Below the pieces are notes generated by a model. It saw only the letters and a list, made by a program, of their open reading frames with translations, was not told the DNA's origin and ran no database searches. From Pegoplata infirma (Eukaryota; Arthropoda; Insecta; Diptera; Anthomyiidae), in assembly GCA_963921195.1 (NCBI GenBank), contig OY992537.1:126560194-126624193 (forward strand): a stretch of DNA of 64,000 bases. Direction: 5' to 3'. The stretch's first letter is position 1; each line of letters starts with the position of its first letter. The position numbers and the translations under genes are program-made. Positions 11,131 to 22,721 of the stretch are shown piece by piece.

Positions 11131-12891
11131 GGTTCCAAGTCCAAATCTAGCTGGACAAAATTATTTTATCACCGTTTTATATGTTTTTGGGGTCGCTGAG
11201 TTCAAAAAACATGTTTAAATTTTTCTAAGTCGATTACATTAATCGACAACTTTTTATTTTTTTTCTAATTTCAGTAATTCATTAACGACAAAAATGGTTT
11301 ATATGCAGAACAGAAATATGAAATGCAAAAACTTATTTTTTGAAAGTTTTGTAATCTCTAAAAAAAAAAAATTGTTGTCGAGAAGTGTAATTGAAAAAAA
11401 CAAGTGAGAGTGTTAAATTCGGCTATGTCGAATCTTTTATACCCTCCAAAATGTAAAAAAAAATAAAAAACCAGTGAGAGTGTTATATTCGGCTGTGCCG
11501 AATCGTTTATACCCTCCAAAATGAAAAAAAAAAAAACAATATAAAAAAATCCACGTTTTTTTTTGGGGGGGGGGTTCGTGGGAGACGTTAGGGAGCACCT
11601 TTCCCTTGCGATTTCGAACTTCATCTAAGAGAAGAATGTTGCATTTGCTTAGCAAAAGAACAAAAAACCCTGCAAAAAATTCGATTTTTATTAGGTTGGC
11701 TTAGTTCTCCAAGGGGGAACTTTTTTCCCCTTGGTCCGATTTTATCCATTTCCGAACTTAACCTGCCTAGGACTTTAAGACATATTCGTGCCAAACTTCG
11801 GAAGTCTAGCTCTTTTATTTTGGACTGTATCGTGTTCTCTACGGACGGACAGACGGACGGACATTTTTGAATTTAGTCGAAGCGTGTAATTGGCCGCGGT
11901 TTAATAGGAAACATCACATTTAATGCTTTATTTAAGCTAAGCATAATTATAATACCTAAAAGTTATCAAAAACTTACAAAAATTCGACACTTTATTTAGA
12001 AAAAAAATTTTAGGCGAAAATCTATTTTCATATAAACTGTGATTAATTTTAAACCTGCAAAAACCTGCAAGAAATGTCTGCATGACAACGTTCAGTAATA
12101 AATTACCTATAAGTTGTATGTAGTAATTCGACATGATATGCCTGGATTCGGTTTTGGCAAGCTGCGGAAGTTTCATAAGTCCTAAAAAATATTGTTATTA
12201 TTGACCATACTTCAAAGTACAAAAAATGTAAGAAGAAGATCGATAATAAATTTCTTATTAATGTCCAGAATAAGTATAAATCTGTAGCTTTCTTGTACAT
12301 AAACCGTTTTGAAACCATTGATGTAACATGGATAATATGATGTTATTAGTTGAACACTTATATATATTTTATTTTTTTTTTAAATATTGGATACCAAAAA
12401 TGTTATTTCGTTCGCATATTTAACAAAGTTAAAGACCTAATTCCAAAAAATGGTTATTAGTGTGATCAGAACACACCCTTAGCTTGCCCCTAGCACTATT
12501 AATTCCCAATTTTAAGGACACTAATTTTTGGACTTTTGTCCAGCTAGATTTTGATTTGGAACCAATGTGCATTGTTGGACTTAGGCCCCATATGAAAATT
12601 TTGCCCGATATTCAGTTAAAGCGGTTTATTGGCAACGAATAGAAGCCTATTTCACTCAAATTTGGTTTGTGAGTGTTTTTTACACTTATCATTAAAGATT
12701 TGACAAAATATATATCTAATCGATCTTGACCGACTATAGTTTTATTACTTGTTTTTATATCTTTTATTGCTTTAAGACATTTTTAAGTTTTCTAATGCCC
12801 TACAACACCAGTTCCCGGATACACTTTCTTTGTCATTCCGTATGCAAGGCATCGAAATACAGGCTTAGGACCTCATAACGTATGTATATAA
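11131..12891. repeat. Mixed dispersed-repeat DNA
   Basis: 11397-11460 and 11469-11530 are two adjacent copies of the repeat end TTAAATTCGG...GCCGAATC..TTATACCCTCC. 11856-11875 holds a short GGACGGACAGACGGAC tract, the minus-strand form of (GTCY)n. The short frames at 11358-11655 follow from these repeats. I see nothing specific at 11930-12890. Confidence 0.5.
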
Positions 12892-13464
12892 TAGGGTGGG
12901 TCGATTTTTTTTGTCAAAAATCGTATAGCAAAAACATTATCTACAAGAAATTCTAAGAACATTTCCCAAAGAAACCATGTTTCTAAAATCAAACCTTATA
13001 CCCTTTATTGGCAACATTTTTGTAGAACATTTCATCCCCACCCTCCCCCTCTTTCGGGGTGTTTTTTGCGATTTGTTAGAATAGAGCCAAAAAATACCGT
13101 TATGAGAGGGAGTTAGAGGGTTAATATGTTTCAAAAAAACTTTTGCCATAATATTTTCTACAAAGTTGCTGAACATACCCTACACCTCAGATATAAAGAA
13201 AACATAGTTTTATATACCGATATGCTGCAAGAACATATCCAGCGGCAATGTTTTACTAATTTCCGCTGGATATAGTTCGACCAATTTTTGGGATTTTGAC
13301 CAGCAAGTATATTAGACATAATCCCTGAAATGGAGAAATAAATAATTAGATTGATTTGTAATGAAAACGCCACAGACGAAAAATTATAATAAGAAATTTT
13401 AACAATAAATCGCTGCTTTTATCGTTAATCCATAGTAATTTTACTCCATTATTTACTTTATATT

Positions 13465-13487
13465 GTGGGTTCGATTCCCTCCAAAGC
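13465..13487 (+). other. Isolated pol III B-box-like sequence
   Basis: GTGGGTTCGATTCCCTCC lies inside family E copy 1. In the homologous place of copy 2 (43505-43560, minus strand) an A-box-like sequence precedes it. In copy 1 those roughly 55-60 bp are missing, so this is a remnant. Confidence 0.6.
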
Positions 13488-14086
13488 CTTTGTATGTTAA
13501 TTATTTTTTTTAGTAAATAAAAGTATGTAATTGAGGATCATAATGATATTTCGTCAAAAAACCTCATTATGATACTTCTGTGGGATGAAATTAAAGAGTT
13601 GCATATCGGAGAGGAAATATGCTGTGTTCGATAAAAATTTTTGATAACTGAATATTTTTTTACATCAGTATTTGATTTACTTTGAGTAAATTTTTTTTTT
13701 TTTAATTTTTGTAAAAAAAATTTTGGATGTAAATTTTTTTGAGTGTAATTTTTTTTTTTTTGAGTGTAAATTTTTTTTTGTTACTTTTTTGAGTGACAAA
13801 AATAGTTTCTAAAATATTTTTTTAGCTTACCATTCCTTTTCAAAGAGTGTTTAGCGTTTCTTTCAACACGGGAGTTCGGGTTAAAACCCATCTGAAATTC
13901 CCCATTTTGCTAATAACTTATGAACCACTGGACAGATTTCGCTGAAATTATGTATTAATCTGACCGGAAGTATAACAAATATATACGCCATGCTTCAGCA
14001 GCTTGCCGTATCCCAGTAAAAACTTGGTAATAAGTCCCCATTACCGCCTGCATTCTATGTAATGAAGACTCGTTACCTGCTCGATT

Positions 14087-14245
14087 GCTTCCTGTTAACA
14101 AATAATGAGTTACCGATAACCTCATACAGAACCGGTTTCTTCTTATTAACAAATAATGAGTTAAAAATAACCTCATAAAGTCCCGGTTACTTCTTGTTAA
14201 CAAATAATGAGTTACCGATAACCTCATACAGAACCGGTTACTGGT
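14087..14245. repeat. Tandem repeat, about 60-bp unit, three copies
   Basis: Units contain GTTAACAAATAATGAGTTAC, CGATAACCTCATA and GAACCGGTT. The short minus-strand frame here is an artefact of the repetition. Confidence 0.85.
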
Positions 14246-14259
14246 AAATACGATTTAGG

Positions 14260-14386
14260 CAGGATTACTCAATGCTCCGTTATAAAATAACTCTCCGTTA
14301 AATTTAACTTTTTCATACAAATTTTGACTTAAGGCTCCGTTAAATCGGCAGTTAGCAGCTAACTTTTCATTGAGTAATCCGCCCTT
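14260..14386. mobile_element. Small nested inverted-repeat element
   Basis: GGATTACTCAATG at the left and CATTGAGTAATCC at the right enclose about 125 bp containing repeated CTCCGTTA blocks. No target duplication is resolved, so it may be an internal hairpin of the host MITE. Confidence 0.45.
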
Positions 14387-14884
14387 AAAATATATAATAA
14401 GTTGTCCAAATAATTTTTTTTATTGAAATTAAAAAAATGCTAAAGAAAATTTAGAAAGGACTTGCACATTTAGCTTAAACAAGATTAGCATTTCTCTACT
14501 CTGTAGAGAAATGTTTAATTCAGGAATTCTGATTAAAATTGGGAACAGGCAAATTAAAGTTTACAAAACCAAATTGATATTTAAAAACCTGGATCTAGCT
14601 GACACATGATAGTGATTTATGAGCCTTAATTAATCTTTACATAACTTCTATTGAAGTTTTCTGGATTTTAATTAGCTTTTTCTAAATTGTAATTGTTTTT
14701 CTAGAAATTTTGGGGCGTATCCAAATTTTAATTTAACTTATTTGTTTGCCTTGTTGTTTAAAGTATGTTACAACTGGTTAAAAGGTAATAAACCATTACA
14801 GACAGTATTTCCCTTAAAAACATGAAGCGAACATTTTACTTTTGACGCAATTCCTTTCTGAGGAAGACGGCCAATTTTTGGGAC

Positions 14885-15100
14885 TAATGTATGCTGTTAT
14901 TTAGTAGCATTTTTGTAAGGAGTGGGTAACGAGTTATTTTTGGGCTACTGGTAGCTACTTATTTTTAGGACTAATGTATGCTGTTATTTGGTAGCATTTT
15001 TGTAAGGAGTGGGTAACTAGTTATTTTTGGGCTACTAGTAGCTCATTATTTGTGGTACTAATGTATGTAGTTTTTCAGTAGCATTCTCGTAAGCGAGTGG
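14885..15100. repeat. Tandem repeat, about 91-bp unit, 2.3 copies
   Basis: GGACTAATGTATGCTGTTAT and GTAGCATTTTTGTAAGGAGT recur with the same spacing; the third copy is diverged and partial. Confidence 0.8.
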
Positions 15101-15448
15101 GTATGCGGTCATTACTCCAATGACATCGCCATGTTAAAATAATGAGTGTTTCACCAACCTTGTAATTAGCTACCACCATCTATTTTAAGGCGAAAACCTC
15201 ATTACTTCGTAATAGAAGTTTTTACTGGGATATGTTTTCATTCTTCCGCTAACATTTGAAAGTTAGCGTGTTTCACACAGACAGAAAGACAGACGGACGG
15301 ACGGATTTTCATGTCGTTAGGCGCGGTATAGGGTTTGATTTTAGACCAATGGTTTCTTTTGAAAAGTTTCTTAGAATTTCTTGTAGATTTTGTTTTTGCT
15401 ATACGATTTTTCAGTTTTTTTTCGATCTATACAAATCGACCCGTCCTA

Positions 15449-16181
15449 GTATATATATTGGTTCATGATCGATTCTAAGACTTTTTAGCGATGCTTGTCT
15501 GTGAAAACCATGATACTGTTCAAACCAAAAGAGGTTTTCGAGATACGTATTCAAAATCTTTTAAATTAAACAAAAGTAAATTCTAAAGATACCGCGTCAA
15601 CATTAGTTACAAATCGGTTCTGCATTTTTAATACAGTTAGTTCCTCTCTGATCTAAAGCACGCCAATGCGCAGTGCCTTGTAATTAATAATTTTAAATTT
15701 TTTGTAAGTTTTTGTATTTAGCGGTTTTTATTTAAAGTCCATTTATAGCGACATAATTTTAAGACTTATATTATTGGCCCACTAAAATTATTAAAGACAA
15801 GCAAGCAAAAACAACAAAAAAAAACATACACAGAAAAATATCAAGCGCAATAAAAAGTAACAACAATGCAATGATTCCCTTGAGACAGGCACGAAACATG
15901 CAGCGAGCGGTATGCCATAAAGCTTTCAGTATTATTTGAAATATGAACGTATTACAATAACCATACACGGAGCACTTTTATGGTCAATATACAATATATA
16001 GCAATGTTGTTGCTGCCGTTGCTGCTGCTAGTTGCTGTTGAATGCATAAGACAACGAATCTATTGCACAAATATTGTATTGATGCATTTCATATCATAAC
16101 TGGCTTACGACGAGTTGACGAACTGTTTGACTGAATGGCTTGCAAGTTGACGGAGCAGCAGTGTAGCATCTACTTTAGTAC
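15449..16181. other. Probably low-copy flanking DNA
   Basis: After the end of a mini-me fragment (to about 15500) the sequence is less AT-homopolymeric. It has a GCTGCT-rich patch at 16010-16035 and shows no similarity to other parts of the window. No exon could be supported. Confidence 0.4.
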
Positions 16182-16665
16182 CAAGAACAATATATATAAG
16201 AGGATATTCAATGTTCTAACGCCAAAATAAGTTTGGCGTCTTGGCGTCTTGGCGTTTCTTACATAGGCCAACATGAAAGGGTGTCAGGTGTTTTTTGCGT
16301 TTTGGCGTCTCGGCATCACTTACTTAGGCACAAAATAAACTGATGTCTCTGTTTGGCGTCATGGCATTTTTGAAGATTAGGGGAGATTGAGGGGAGATTT
16401 AGGGGAGATTTATTGTTCTTGGGTTATAGTGGTGATCAAGAACAATAAATCTCCCCTAAATCTCCCCTAATCTCCAAAAATGCCATGACGCCAAACAGAG
16501 ACGTCAGTTTATTTTGTGCCTAAGTAAGTGATGCCGAGACGCCAAAACGCAAAAAACACCTGACACCCTTTCATGTTGGCCTATGTAAGAAACGCCAAGA
16601 CGCCAAGACGCCAAACTTATTTTGGCGTTAGAACATTGAATATCCTCTTATATATATTGTTCTTG
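16182..16665. mobile_element. hAT-type palindromic MITE with perfect 8-bp target duplication
   Basis: Arms 16182-16421 and 16437-16665 are nearly identical inverted repeats separated by about 15 bp. The differences I see are an extra 11-bp GAGGGGAGATT unit in the left arm and two substitutions. TTTAGTAC flanks both sides (16174-16181 and 16666-16673). The ends read CAAGAACAAT, and the arms also terminate in CAAGAACAAT at the centre, so it resembles two copies of one small element joined head to head. It is non-coding. The 8-bp duplication points to a hAT-type transposase; the first five bases do not fit the usual hAT end pattern perfectly. Confidence 0.9.
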
Positions 16666-16673
16666 TTTAGTAC

Positions 16674-16862
16674 GTATTATGTTTATTTTTCATTTGCTAC
16701 AATATGATTCTCCTTCACTCATAAACACATGGTGTAATAAACATTTTTTTTTGTTTTTCATATTTATTTTCGGAATTGAATGTTGTTATATTTTATAGAA
16801 TGAAATATTTTTATGCGTCAATTTATGGCACGCTTCAGATAAAAACCACTAGCAGTCACAGC
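16674..16862. other. Flanking DNA between two hAT-type insertions
   Basis: Includes the 8-bp duplications of both neighbours. No other feature seen. Confidence 0.5.
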
Positions 16863-17740
16863 CAGTGTTGCCAGAAAATATTTGGCTCTTGTCCCCAATT
16901 TGAAAAATGAAATCCCCAAAAATACCCTACAAATTATAGTAAATCCCCAAAAAAAATTTAATGAGTATTTAAATATAAACTCTCTTTTAATTAAAAAAAT
17001 CGTGTTTATTAAACAATATTTTTATATTAATTTAAAGGTAAGACCTTTTCCGATTTTTAAATATTAAATTTTAAATAAAAAAGTTGTATTAAATAGCCTT
17101 CTCGAGATATGGGAATTTGAATTTTTTGTGAATCAAGCCCCCAAATCCAAGAATTCTGTTGATATTAAAAAAGTGTAAATGTTGTATTTTTATTCCTCTT
17201 CCCCACAAAATTACATAACTTTTGAAAAAAAATCCGGCCTCGATAAGATCAGGAATACCATCAGAACATTGTAAGGAAGTTAAAAATGTATTTTTTTGGT
17301 TTTATCCTTAAAACTATTAGAATTTTGTGAAAAAAGAAAAAATACTGTTCAAATCAGATATTTGCTTTTGCAAAAAATTTTTGGATATACTCAACGAAAT
17401 TTGGATTTTAACCCCACGTTCTCTTTATTTTAGTATCTACAGGATTTTTTTTTCACAATTCGAATAGTTAAGGATAAAACTAAAAAAGGACATTTTGAAC
17501 TTCCTTACATGTCCTGATGGTATCGAGACTGGATTTCTTGCAAAAAAAGGTAATTTTATTGGGGAACAGGAATACTTAAGAAAATGTCTTTTAAATTTTA
17601 TCTCTCAATATTACCAAAAAAAGTATTAAAATTATTACAAAAGAAAGTATCTCTAAAAATATGCATATTTGGTTCATAATTTTGAATTTTTTTGCAAATA
17701 TTTTTGGATATAATCAATGGATTTTAAATTTTAACCGCAG

Positions 17741-18290
17741 GTTCTCTTTATTGGAGTGTCCACTTTACATATCTGGTTTGAACAGGAAATTTCTTGCAAT
17801 ATTTGGATATTTATTGCAAAATGGATGTTGTCAACTTCCTTGACATTACCTGATGGTATCCCTGATCGTATCGAGCCGATTTCTTGGATATGTTATGATT
17901 TTTTATAAGAAACTTGAATAAAAAAATATATTCCTTTAACATACACTTTTCCAATATTCAAAGAATTGTTGATTTTGAAGGCTTGGTTCACAAAATATTA
18001 AAAAACTATATCTCGAGGTTCTCTTTATTGGAGTGTCCACTTTACATATCTGGTTTGAACAGGAAATTTCTTGCAAAATTTGGATATTTATTGCAAAAAG
18101 GATGTTGTCAAATTCCTTAACATTACCTGATGGTATCCCTGATCGTATCGAGCCGATTTCTTGGATATGTTAGGATTTTTTATAAGAAAAATATATTCCT
18201 TTAACATACACTTTTCCAATATTTAAAGAATTGTTGATTTTTAAGGCTTGGTTCACAAAATATTAAAATGAATATATCTCGAGAAGGCTA
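17741..18290. repeat. 277-bp tandem duplication inside the hAT-type element
   Basis: GTTCTCTTTATTGGAGTGTC and the following 270 bases occur at 17741 and again at 18018 with few differences. Two short frames with a shared peptide (17661-17843 and 17914-18120) arise from it. A third, diverged half copy lies near 17417. Confidence 0.9.
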
Positions 18291-18411
18291 TTGGATACAA
18301 CTTTTGTAATGACAGATTCGTGCTAGGTGGTAATACTCCAAAAGTTTCTATTCGCTTGTGAAATAATTTTTTAAACTACCCACAAAAATACTAAAAGTCA
18401 ATCAACACAGT

Positions 18412-18605
18412 TGGAGACACCAGTACCTATTTTTTGGCCTCCAATACTTTTGACCACCAATTTTTTTGTAAACAAAGAAATATTTTTTTATTTTGATATC
18501 TCATTACTTTGCACTTAAGTAGATGTTCTAAAATAAATAAAAAAATATTTTTTTATTGTTCCCAAATAAGTTGGTGGTAAAAATTATTGGAGGTCAAAAA
18601 ATAAT
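18412..18605. repeat. Palindromic cassette shared with 42195-42390
   Basis: The arms contain GGCCTCCAATACTTTTGACC and its inverted partner near 18580. The same arrangement forms the centre of the mariner-type palindrome at 41822-42755. It is probably a small independent inverted-repeat element. Confidence 0.6.
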
Positions 18606-19082
18606 GGTTGCTTTTACTAAAATTACTCCCGACCTAAATTATTTTGTCTTGCCCAATCCAAATGATGAGATTAAGGACAGTTTTACGGGGAAAATAACAA
18701 AAACACAGTTGTCTACCAGCTTCTAAAGACTGCAATCTTAGTGCATTTATAAACAATATTTTTGTTTTTAAAAAAACGTCAAAAAAATAATTAAAGCATT
18801 GTTATTCCAATTTTACGACTTAACAAATGAATGCAGTTGTAATTTTTGACTGCATTCTGTACCAATGTCAATCTCATTAATTGGTAATAGTCTTAACAAT
18901 TTTAAAAATTTTAAAAATTAATTTTTTAATTTTGGAAATAAAAAAAATCCCCAAATTTTAGACAAAATCCCCAAAAATTTGCGAAATCCCCAAATCCCTC
19001 CCCTGGAATTCTTGTCCCCAAACCAAACTCGAAATCCCCATTTTGGGGACAAATCCCCTTATCTGGCAACACTGGTCACAGC

Positions 19083-20160
19083 GACTATAGCGACCAACAG
19101 CATCTCTAAAAACATTGTTGGTAAAATATTGTAGTAAGTTAGTCTTGATGATAGTTGGTACGTTTGTAGTACGAGTCTGTATGTGATTGCTTATGATTGA
19201 CAAGAATTTAGTTCAAACTTGTTGACGTTTACTGTTCACTATAGGTCGAAGAAATAGGAAATCTGATGATAGATGTTCAAAATAACATTAATATCAATAT
19301 TTAAAGAATGTCTTTATATTTCTTGATCAATTAGATTCAGGTCTGATTAAAAAAGTGTACTTTTTTGACCCTCATTGTACTAAAAAAAATTTTAATTTTT
19401 TTTTTTAATTTTTATTTAACAAAAATATATTACCTTACACCTGTGTTTTCCGGAAAATGGGTCCACACATGGACCAAATATATAAAAAAAATAGAGCCTA
19501 TATCCAATTAAAATCGGACTTGATTAAGTTAACAAAGAAAGCGTTTAACACTTACAAACGAAATTTTAATAAAATATTATCTATTTTTATGAAATTTTAG
19601 AGAATTATGTGAAAATCGGGAAGGTGGTTTGTATGGGGAATACAAGGGGGATTTAGTGCAATTTAAATGGAGCGTTTGAATGGGGGTTAGGTCTAAACAT
19701 GGGACCGTCCTTGGGCCAAAAGAAGCTTAAGTTTTAAATAACATGTTAATTGATCGAAAATTGTATCGTGCTTACACCGTTTACATAAACAGACGGACGA
19801 ACATCGCTAAATCGAATCAAAAAGTGATTCTAAATCAACCAGTATGCCAAATAGTGGATAAAGGACCAATAATTACAAATACCAATATGAACCACAGATT
19901 GGTTTAGGGTATAAAAATAGATTTAAGGCTCGTGTTCAATATGTACTTACAGAAAAAACAATGAACAAAATTATTTTGTTGATTTCTACATATGTATTTC
20001 GTTATTTTTTTGACGATCTTTAATAATTGAGTCGAAATAAAATATGTGATTGGGAAAATTTTGAAATTGTACTAAATCAGTCAGTGGTGTACTGCCGTAC
20101 TTTTGGCCTCCGAATTGTACCGAAAAAAGTACAATTGTACTGACTTTATCATCCCTGACT
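19083..20160. repeat. Mixed repeats, including family F copy 2 (minus)
   Basis: About 19480-19760 is the inverse of parts of 10723-11130 (GTTTGTATGGGGAATACAAG, AATCGGACTTGATTAAGTTA). 19930-19960 shares GTGTTCAATATGTACTTACA with the repeats at 54890 and 55330. 20100-20155 shares GTACAATTGTA and CATCCCTGAC with 37940-37962. Confidence 0.5.
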
Positions 20161-20560
20161 CCTACAATAATCCCTATCAGAGATTAATTTGAACACAGCC
20201 ATTCGGTTGATTTATAGTGTCCTATCAGTACTTCTACCAAATGTCTGTACGTACGTTTTCCAAATGCTAGAAAACTTTTGGATAGTCGTTGGATAGTCGA
20301 AAACGAACGGATGTCATGTTCTGGAAAGGTGAGTACTACAACGCATTCCTTTGCTCCCGATACAAAAGCTTCACAATTTGTATTCCATTTCCAGATGCAC
20401 TCGTCTAGATATGGAAGTTGTATTTTATTTTCGGTCGTTTATAGACGTTATAAATAGTGAGGAGATCAGACGGAGTGAAGTACATAATTATTGCACCGTT
20501 TTTAATAACCAAGACACCTGAACGCTTCTTTCAACACTTGAAAAACATATTGGTTCCAAC
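20161..20560 (-). pseudogene. Non-LTR retrotransposon relic, jockey-like part
   Basis: Immediately across the hAT-type insertion from 21716, the minus strand encodes a decayed thumb region: V-L-K-E-A-F-R-C-L-G-Y, S-D-L-L-T-I-Y and R-P-K-I-K-Y-N, in shifting frames. The same motif order is seen in the plus-strand relic at 29158-31736. The part below about 20330 (L-I-G-H-Y-K) resembles the region after RNase H of LOA-type elements, so two relics may meet here. Confidence 0.6.
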
Positions 20561-21715
20561 TAGAGTTTGCAAATAATCGAGATATTTCATAATCGCGATT
20601 ACGATTAAAAAAATTGAAGTTAATCGCGATTATCGATTAATCGAATTTTTTAAATAATTTGATTTGCAAAGCTTTATTGCAAAACTTTTTTAAAATTTAC
20701 ATTTCAGAATGTAAGAATTTACAAAAATTAATGTTTTTTCGAAATAAAATTATAAACTTTCGAATTTTTTCAGGAAAAATAAATCGAAATTTTGCAACAC
20801 AGCTTCTATTTATGGCATATTACAGAGCATTCAAAGAGCGCTCTTGATAATGCTGTAAAAGTAAGGGAGGAAGATTATAATTTTTTGATAAGGTTTTTAT
20901 TTTTAAACTTACAAAATTCTTTTTTATAAACTTTAACACATCTTTTCCTTTTTAACATCTTTAACACTTTTGAGATGATAAATTATGAGTTTTGGGAGAA
21001 AATTACAAGATTTCCTTGCATCTTTATTGTGCATAAATCAACTCTACAAAGAGTGCTTGAATAATAATAAAATTAATAAATTAAAAAAATAGTTTCACTG
21101 CGTCTTAATAGCGATTTATCTGAATTACCAATAATTGCTCTGAACTGTGACATAGCCCACGGAAATCATGCCTGAATTCAGGTGGTTTTGATGCGCTCTT
21201 TGACTCGTGATTCCCTTCCAAAAGCTGCTTCCAGTTCAGCAAAATTGCTGTTGAGTCGTGTCGGAATACCAGCCGATGGCAATTAAAGAGCTGATTGTGG
21301 AAAAAATTATTAAACAATTATACAACAGCATCTTCAGTCGGTAACCAGCCATTAAAGTTTAAAAAAAAAAAATACTTTTTTCGACAAAATCATACAACGT
21401 TAAAATTTTTTGGCCAACTCCGGCCAAAGCGTTTTGAATATATTTCTACCACAAAATTGAGAGGTTACTAAGATCAGAATTAAAATTTTACTTTTAATTT
21501 GAACATTTACGAGAAAAAAAGGAAAGAAAAATTACAAACAAGTTAAATGAATCTTGGACCAAAATTTTATATATTTTAAATTCCTTATTAAAACAGTGTA
21601 TTTCATAGATAATGATTAATCGTAATCGAATGATTTTTTTGTCGATTACGATTACGATTAATTGGCCCGATTAATCGCGATTACGATTACGATTTTAATC
21701 GTTTTGCAAACTCTA
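20561..21715. mobile_element. hAT-type non-autonomous element (1155 bp)
   Basis: TIRs TAGAGTTTGCAAA / TTTGCAAACTCTA with an 8-bp duplication GTTCCAAC (20553-20560 and 21716-21723). The ends fit the hAT pattern T-A-G-A-G. Both subterminal regions are packed with AATCGCGATTA / ACGATTACGATT repeats, the likely transposase-binding motifs. The core at about 21120-21260 is shared with 6930-7090. Confidence 0.9.
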
Positions 21716-21900
21716 GTTCCAACGAATATCACATTGGATTGTCATGCCTACAACATAAAGATTGTCTGATTCTTGAATAGCTATACAACTCTTGGATACA
21801 GATGATGCTGTTTCCACAAGTCGTCTGTGAAAAAAGGAAAATGAAAGCCAAATGTTTTTGTCATCTGCAATAAAGTGCAGTCGCGAAACACTTCCCACTC
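21716..21900 (-). pseudogene. Jockey-like reverse transcriptase relic, minus strand
   Basis: The 61-residue frame includes F-I-A-D-D (the F/Y-x-D-D catalytic box, near 21845-21880) followed by I-Q-E-S-D-N-L-Y-V-V-G-M-T-I and D-I-R-W-N. These are the blocks that follow the catalytic box in jockey-like enzymes; the usual spacer between them is deleted. It is split from its downstream part (20161-20560) by the hAT-type element. Confidence 0.7.
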
Positions 21901-22152
21901 TGAAAAGTACAAAGTAAAAATACTTACAAATCTCGGAAATTCGGATTACAGTTCTATAAATGCGACTTTTTTTGTATTCTACTCCTCGTAGCGTGTTAAA
22001 TTGTTAACGAACCGCTCTATTTTCTTTTATGAAAAAGCTCTTTGGGCTCATCGATTTATTTTGGTGTTTCAAGAGGAAACTTTGTTATATCGACTACAAC
22101 TGCAGAAATGGTAGTAAATATAATTATGCTCGAAATGATTTTTTTAATCCTA
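21901..22152. other. Unassigned interval
   Basis: Possibly upstream remains of the minus-strand jockey-like relic; no motif is clear. Confidence 0.3.
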
Positions 22153-22380
22153 CACCCAAAAAAAACGTGGGTATTCAATACTAAAAATTTAACTAATTTT
22201 AGTCCAAAAGGACCTAGTGCAGAAATTGGTAACCAATACTAAAATTTTTAACTAATATTAGTCAAATCCAGTAAAAATTACTAATGTTAGTACTTTGAAG
22301 ATACTAAAATTAGTAACGAATTAGTAGATTTTGGTACAATATCACTTACTAAACCTTTTACTGTAGAATTATTTTGAGTG
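22153..22380 (+). mobile_element. MITE family A, copy 1 (228 bp)
   Basis: The ends CACCCAAAA... and ...TTTTGAGTG are flanked by TA (22151-22152 and 22381-22382). Internal blocks CGTGGGTATTCAATACTAAA and GTCCAAAAGGACCTAGTG recur in copies at 31737 and 33734. Confidence 0.9.
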
Positions 22381-22382
22381 TA

Positions 22383-22721
22383 CGAAGCATATTTCGGCTT
22401 AATTAACACACAAGTGTTGGATTAACTAGACGTGCAAAAATGCAGTCACATCAAGAGAGGAAGCGTTCAGTAATTGGCATTCGAATAAGAACTGATATAC
22501 ATCGCAAAAAGACTAGAACCGAGTGTGCCAAAGTACTTAGAACCGAAGAGATTCTATATAAACGGCGTCTACGTGCAAAAGTTCTTTCTACTTCTGCGGG
22601 ACACAAGGCCAACCTGTTCCCTAAACTCTTTTCAAGAAATTCCTTTTTGCCGAAAAGCCATCAGACACCGTCTGTTCTTTTAGCCAACACTTCGAAAGTA
22701 TGCACTCAAAATATTTTGTAG
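22383..22721 (+). pseudogene. Jockey-like element: segment upstream of reverse transcriptase
   Basis: A 93-residue frame (22440-22721) is Arg/Lys-rich. It contains A-K-V-L-R-T-E-E-I-L-Y-K-R-R-L-R-A-K and then K-A-N-L-F-P-K-L-F-S-R-N-S, which matches the linker before the reverse-transcriptase domain in jockey-like polyproteins. It is the most upstream recognised piece of the plus-strand relic ending at 32276. The endonuclease domain is not visible. Confidence 0.6.

Larger units (their letters stand above)
14011..15230. mobile_element. MITE with TCCCAGTAAAAACTT ends (1220 bp)
   Basis: The terminal repeats TCCCAGTAAAAACTT / AAGTTTTTACTGGGA are flanked by TA at 14009-14010 and 15231-15232. It splits family E copy 1 between CTTGCCG and the following TTTTCATTC block, which are contiguous in copy 2. 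The ends resemble, but differ from, the CCCGAGTAAAAAAG family at 29502. Confidence 0.85.
12892..15448 (-). mobile_element. TIR element family E, copy 1 (1.34 kb net, carrying an insertion)
   Basis: The ends are TAGGGTGGGTCGATTTT and its complement ...CGACCCGTCCTA, with inverted similarity over about 140 bp. It includes the block ATCGTATAGCAAAA and the block around GAAACCATG. Next to the right arm is a GTCY tract (15283-15304). The second copy at 42765-45042 is in the opposite orientation and has the same internal order. Flanking bases GACCTCATAACGTATGTATATA and GTATATATATTGGTTCATGATCG are mini-me sequence, so it landed in the (TA)n tract of a mini-me element. Confidence 0.75.
16863..19074. 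mobile_element. hAT-type non-autonomous element (2212 bp)
   Basis: TIRs CAGTGTTGCCAGA / TCTGGCAACACTG with a perfect 8-bp duplication GTCACAGC (16855-16862 and 19075-19082). The ends fit the hAT pattern (C-A-G-T-G). Subterminal blocks are rich in CCCCAAA/TTTGGGG-type motifs. A second inverted pair lies inside (AAATAGCCTTCTCGAGATAT near 17091 and ATATCTCGAGAAGGCTATT near 18275). No transposase reading frame is present. Confidence 0.9.
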
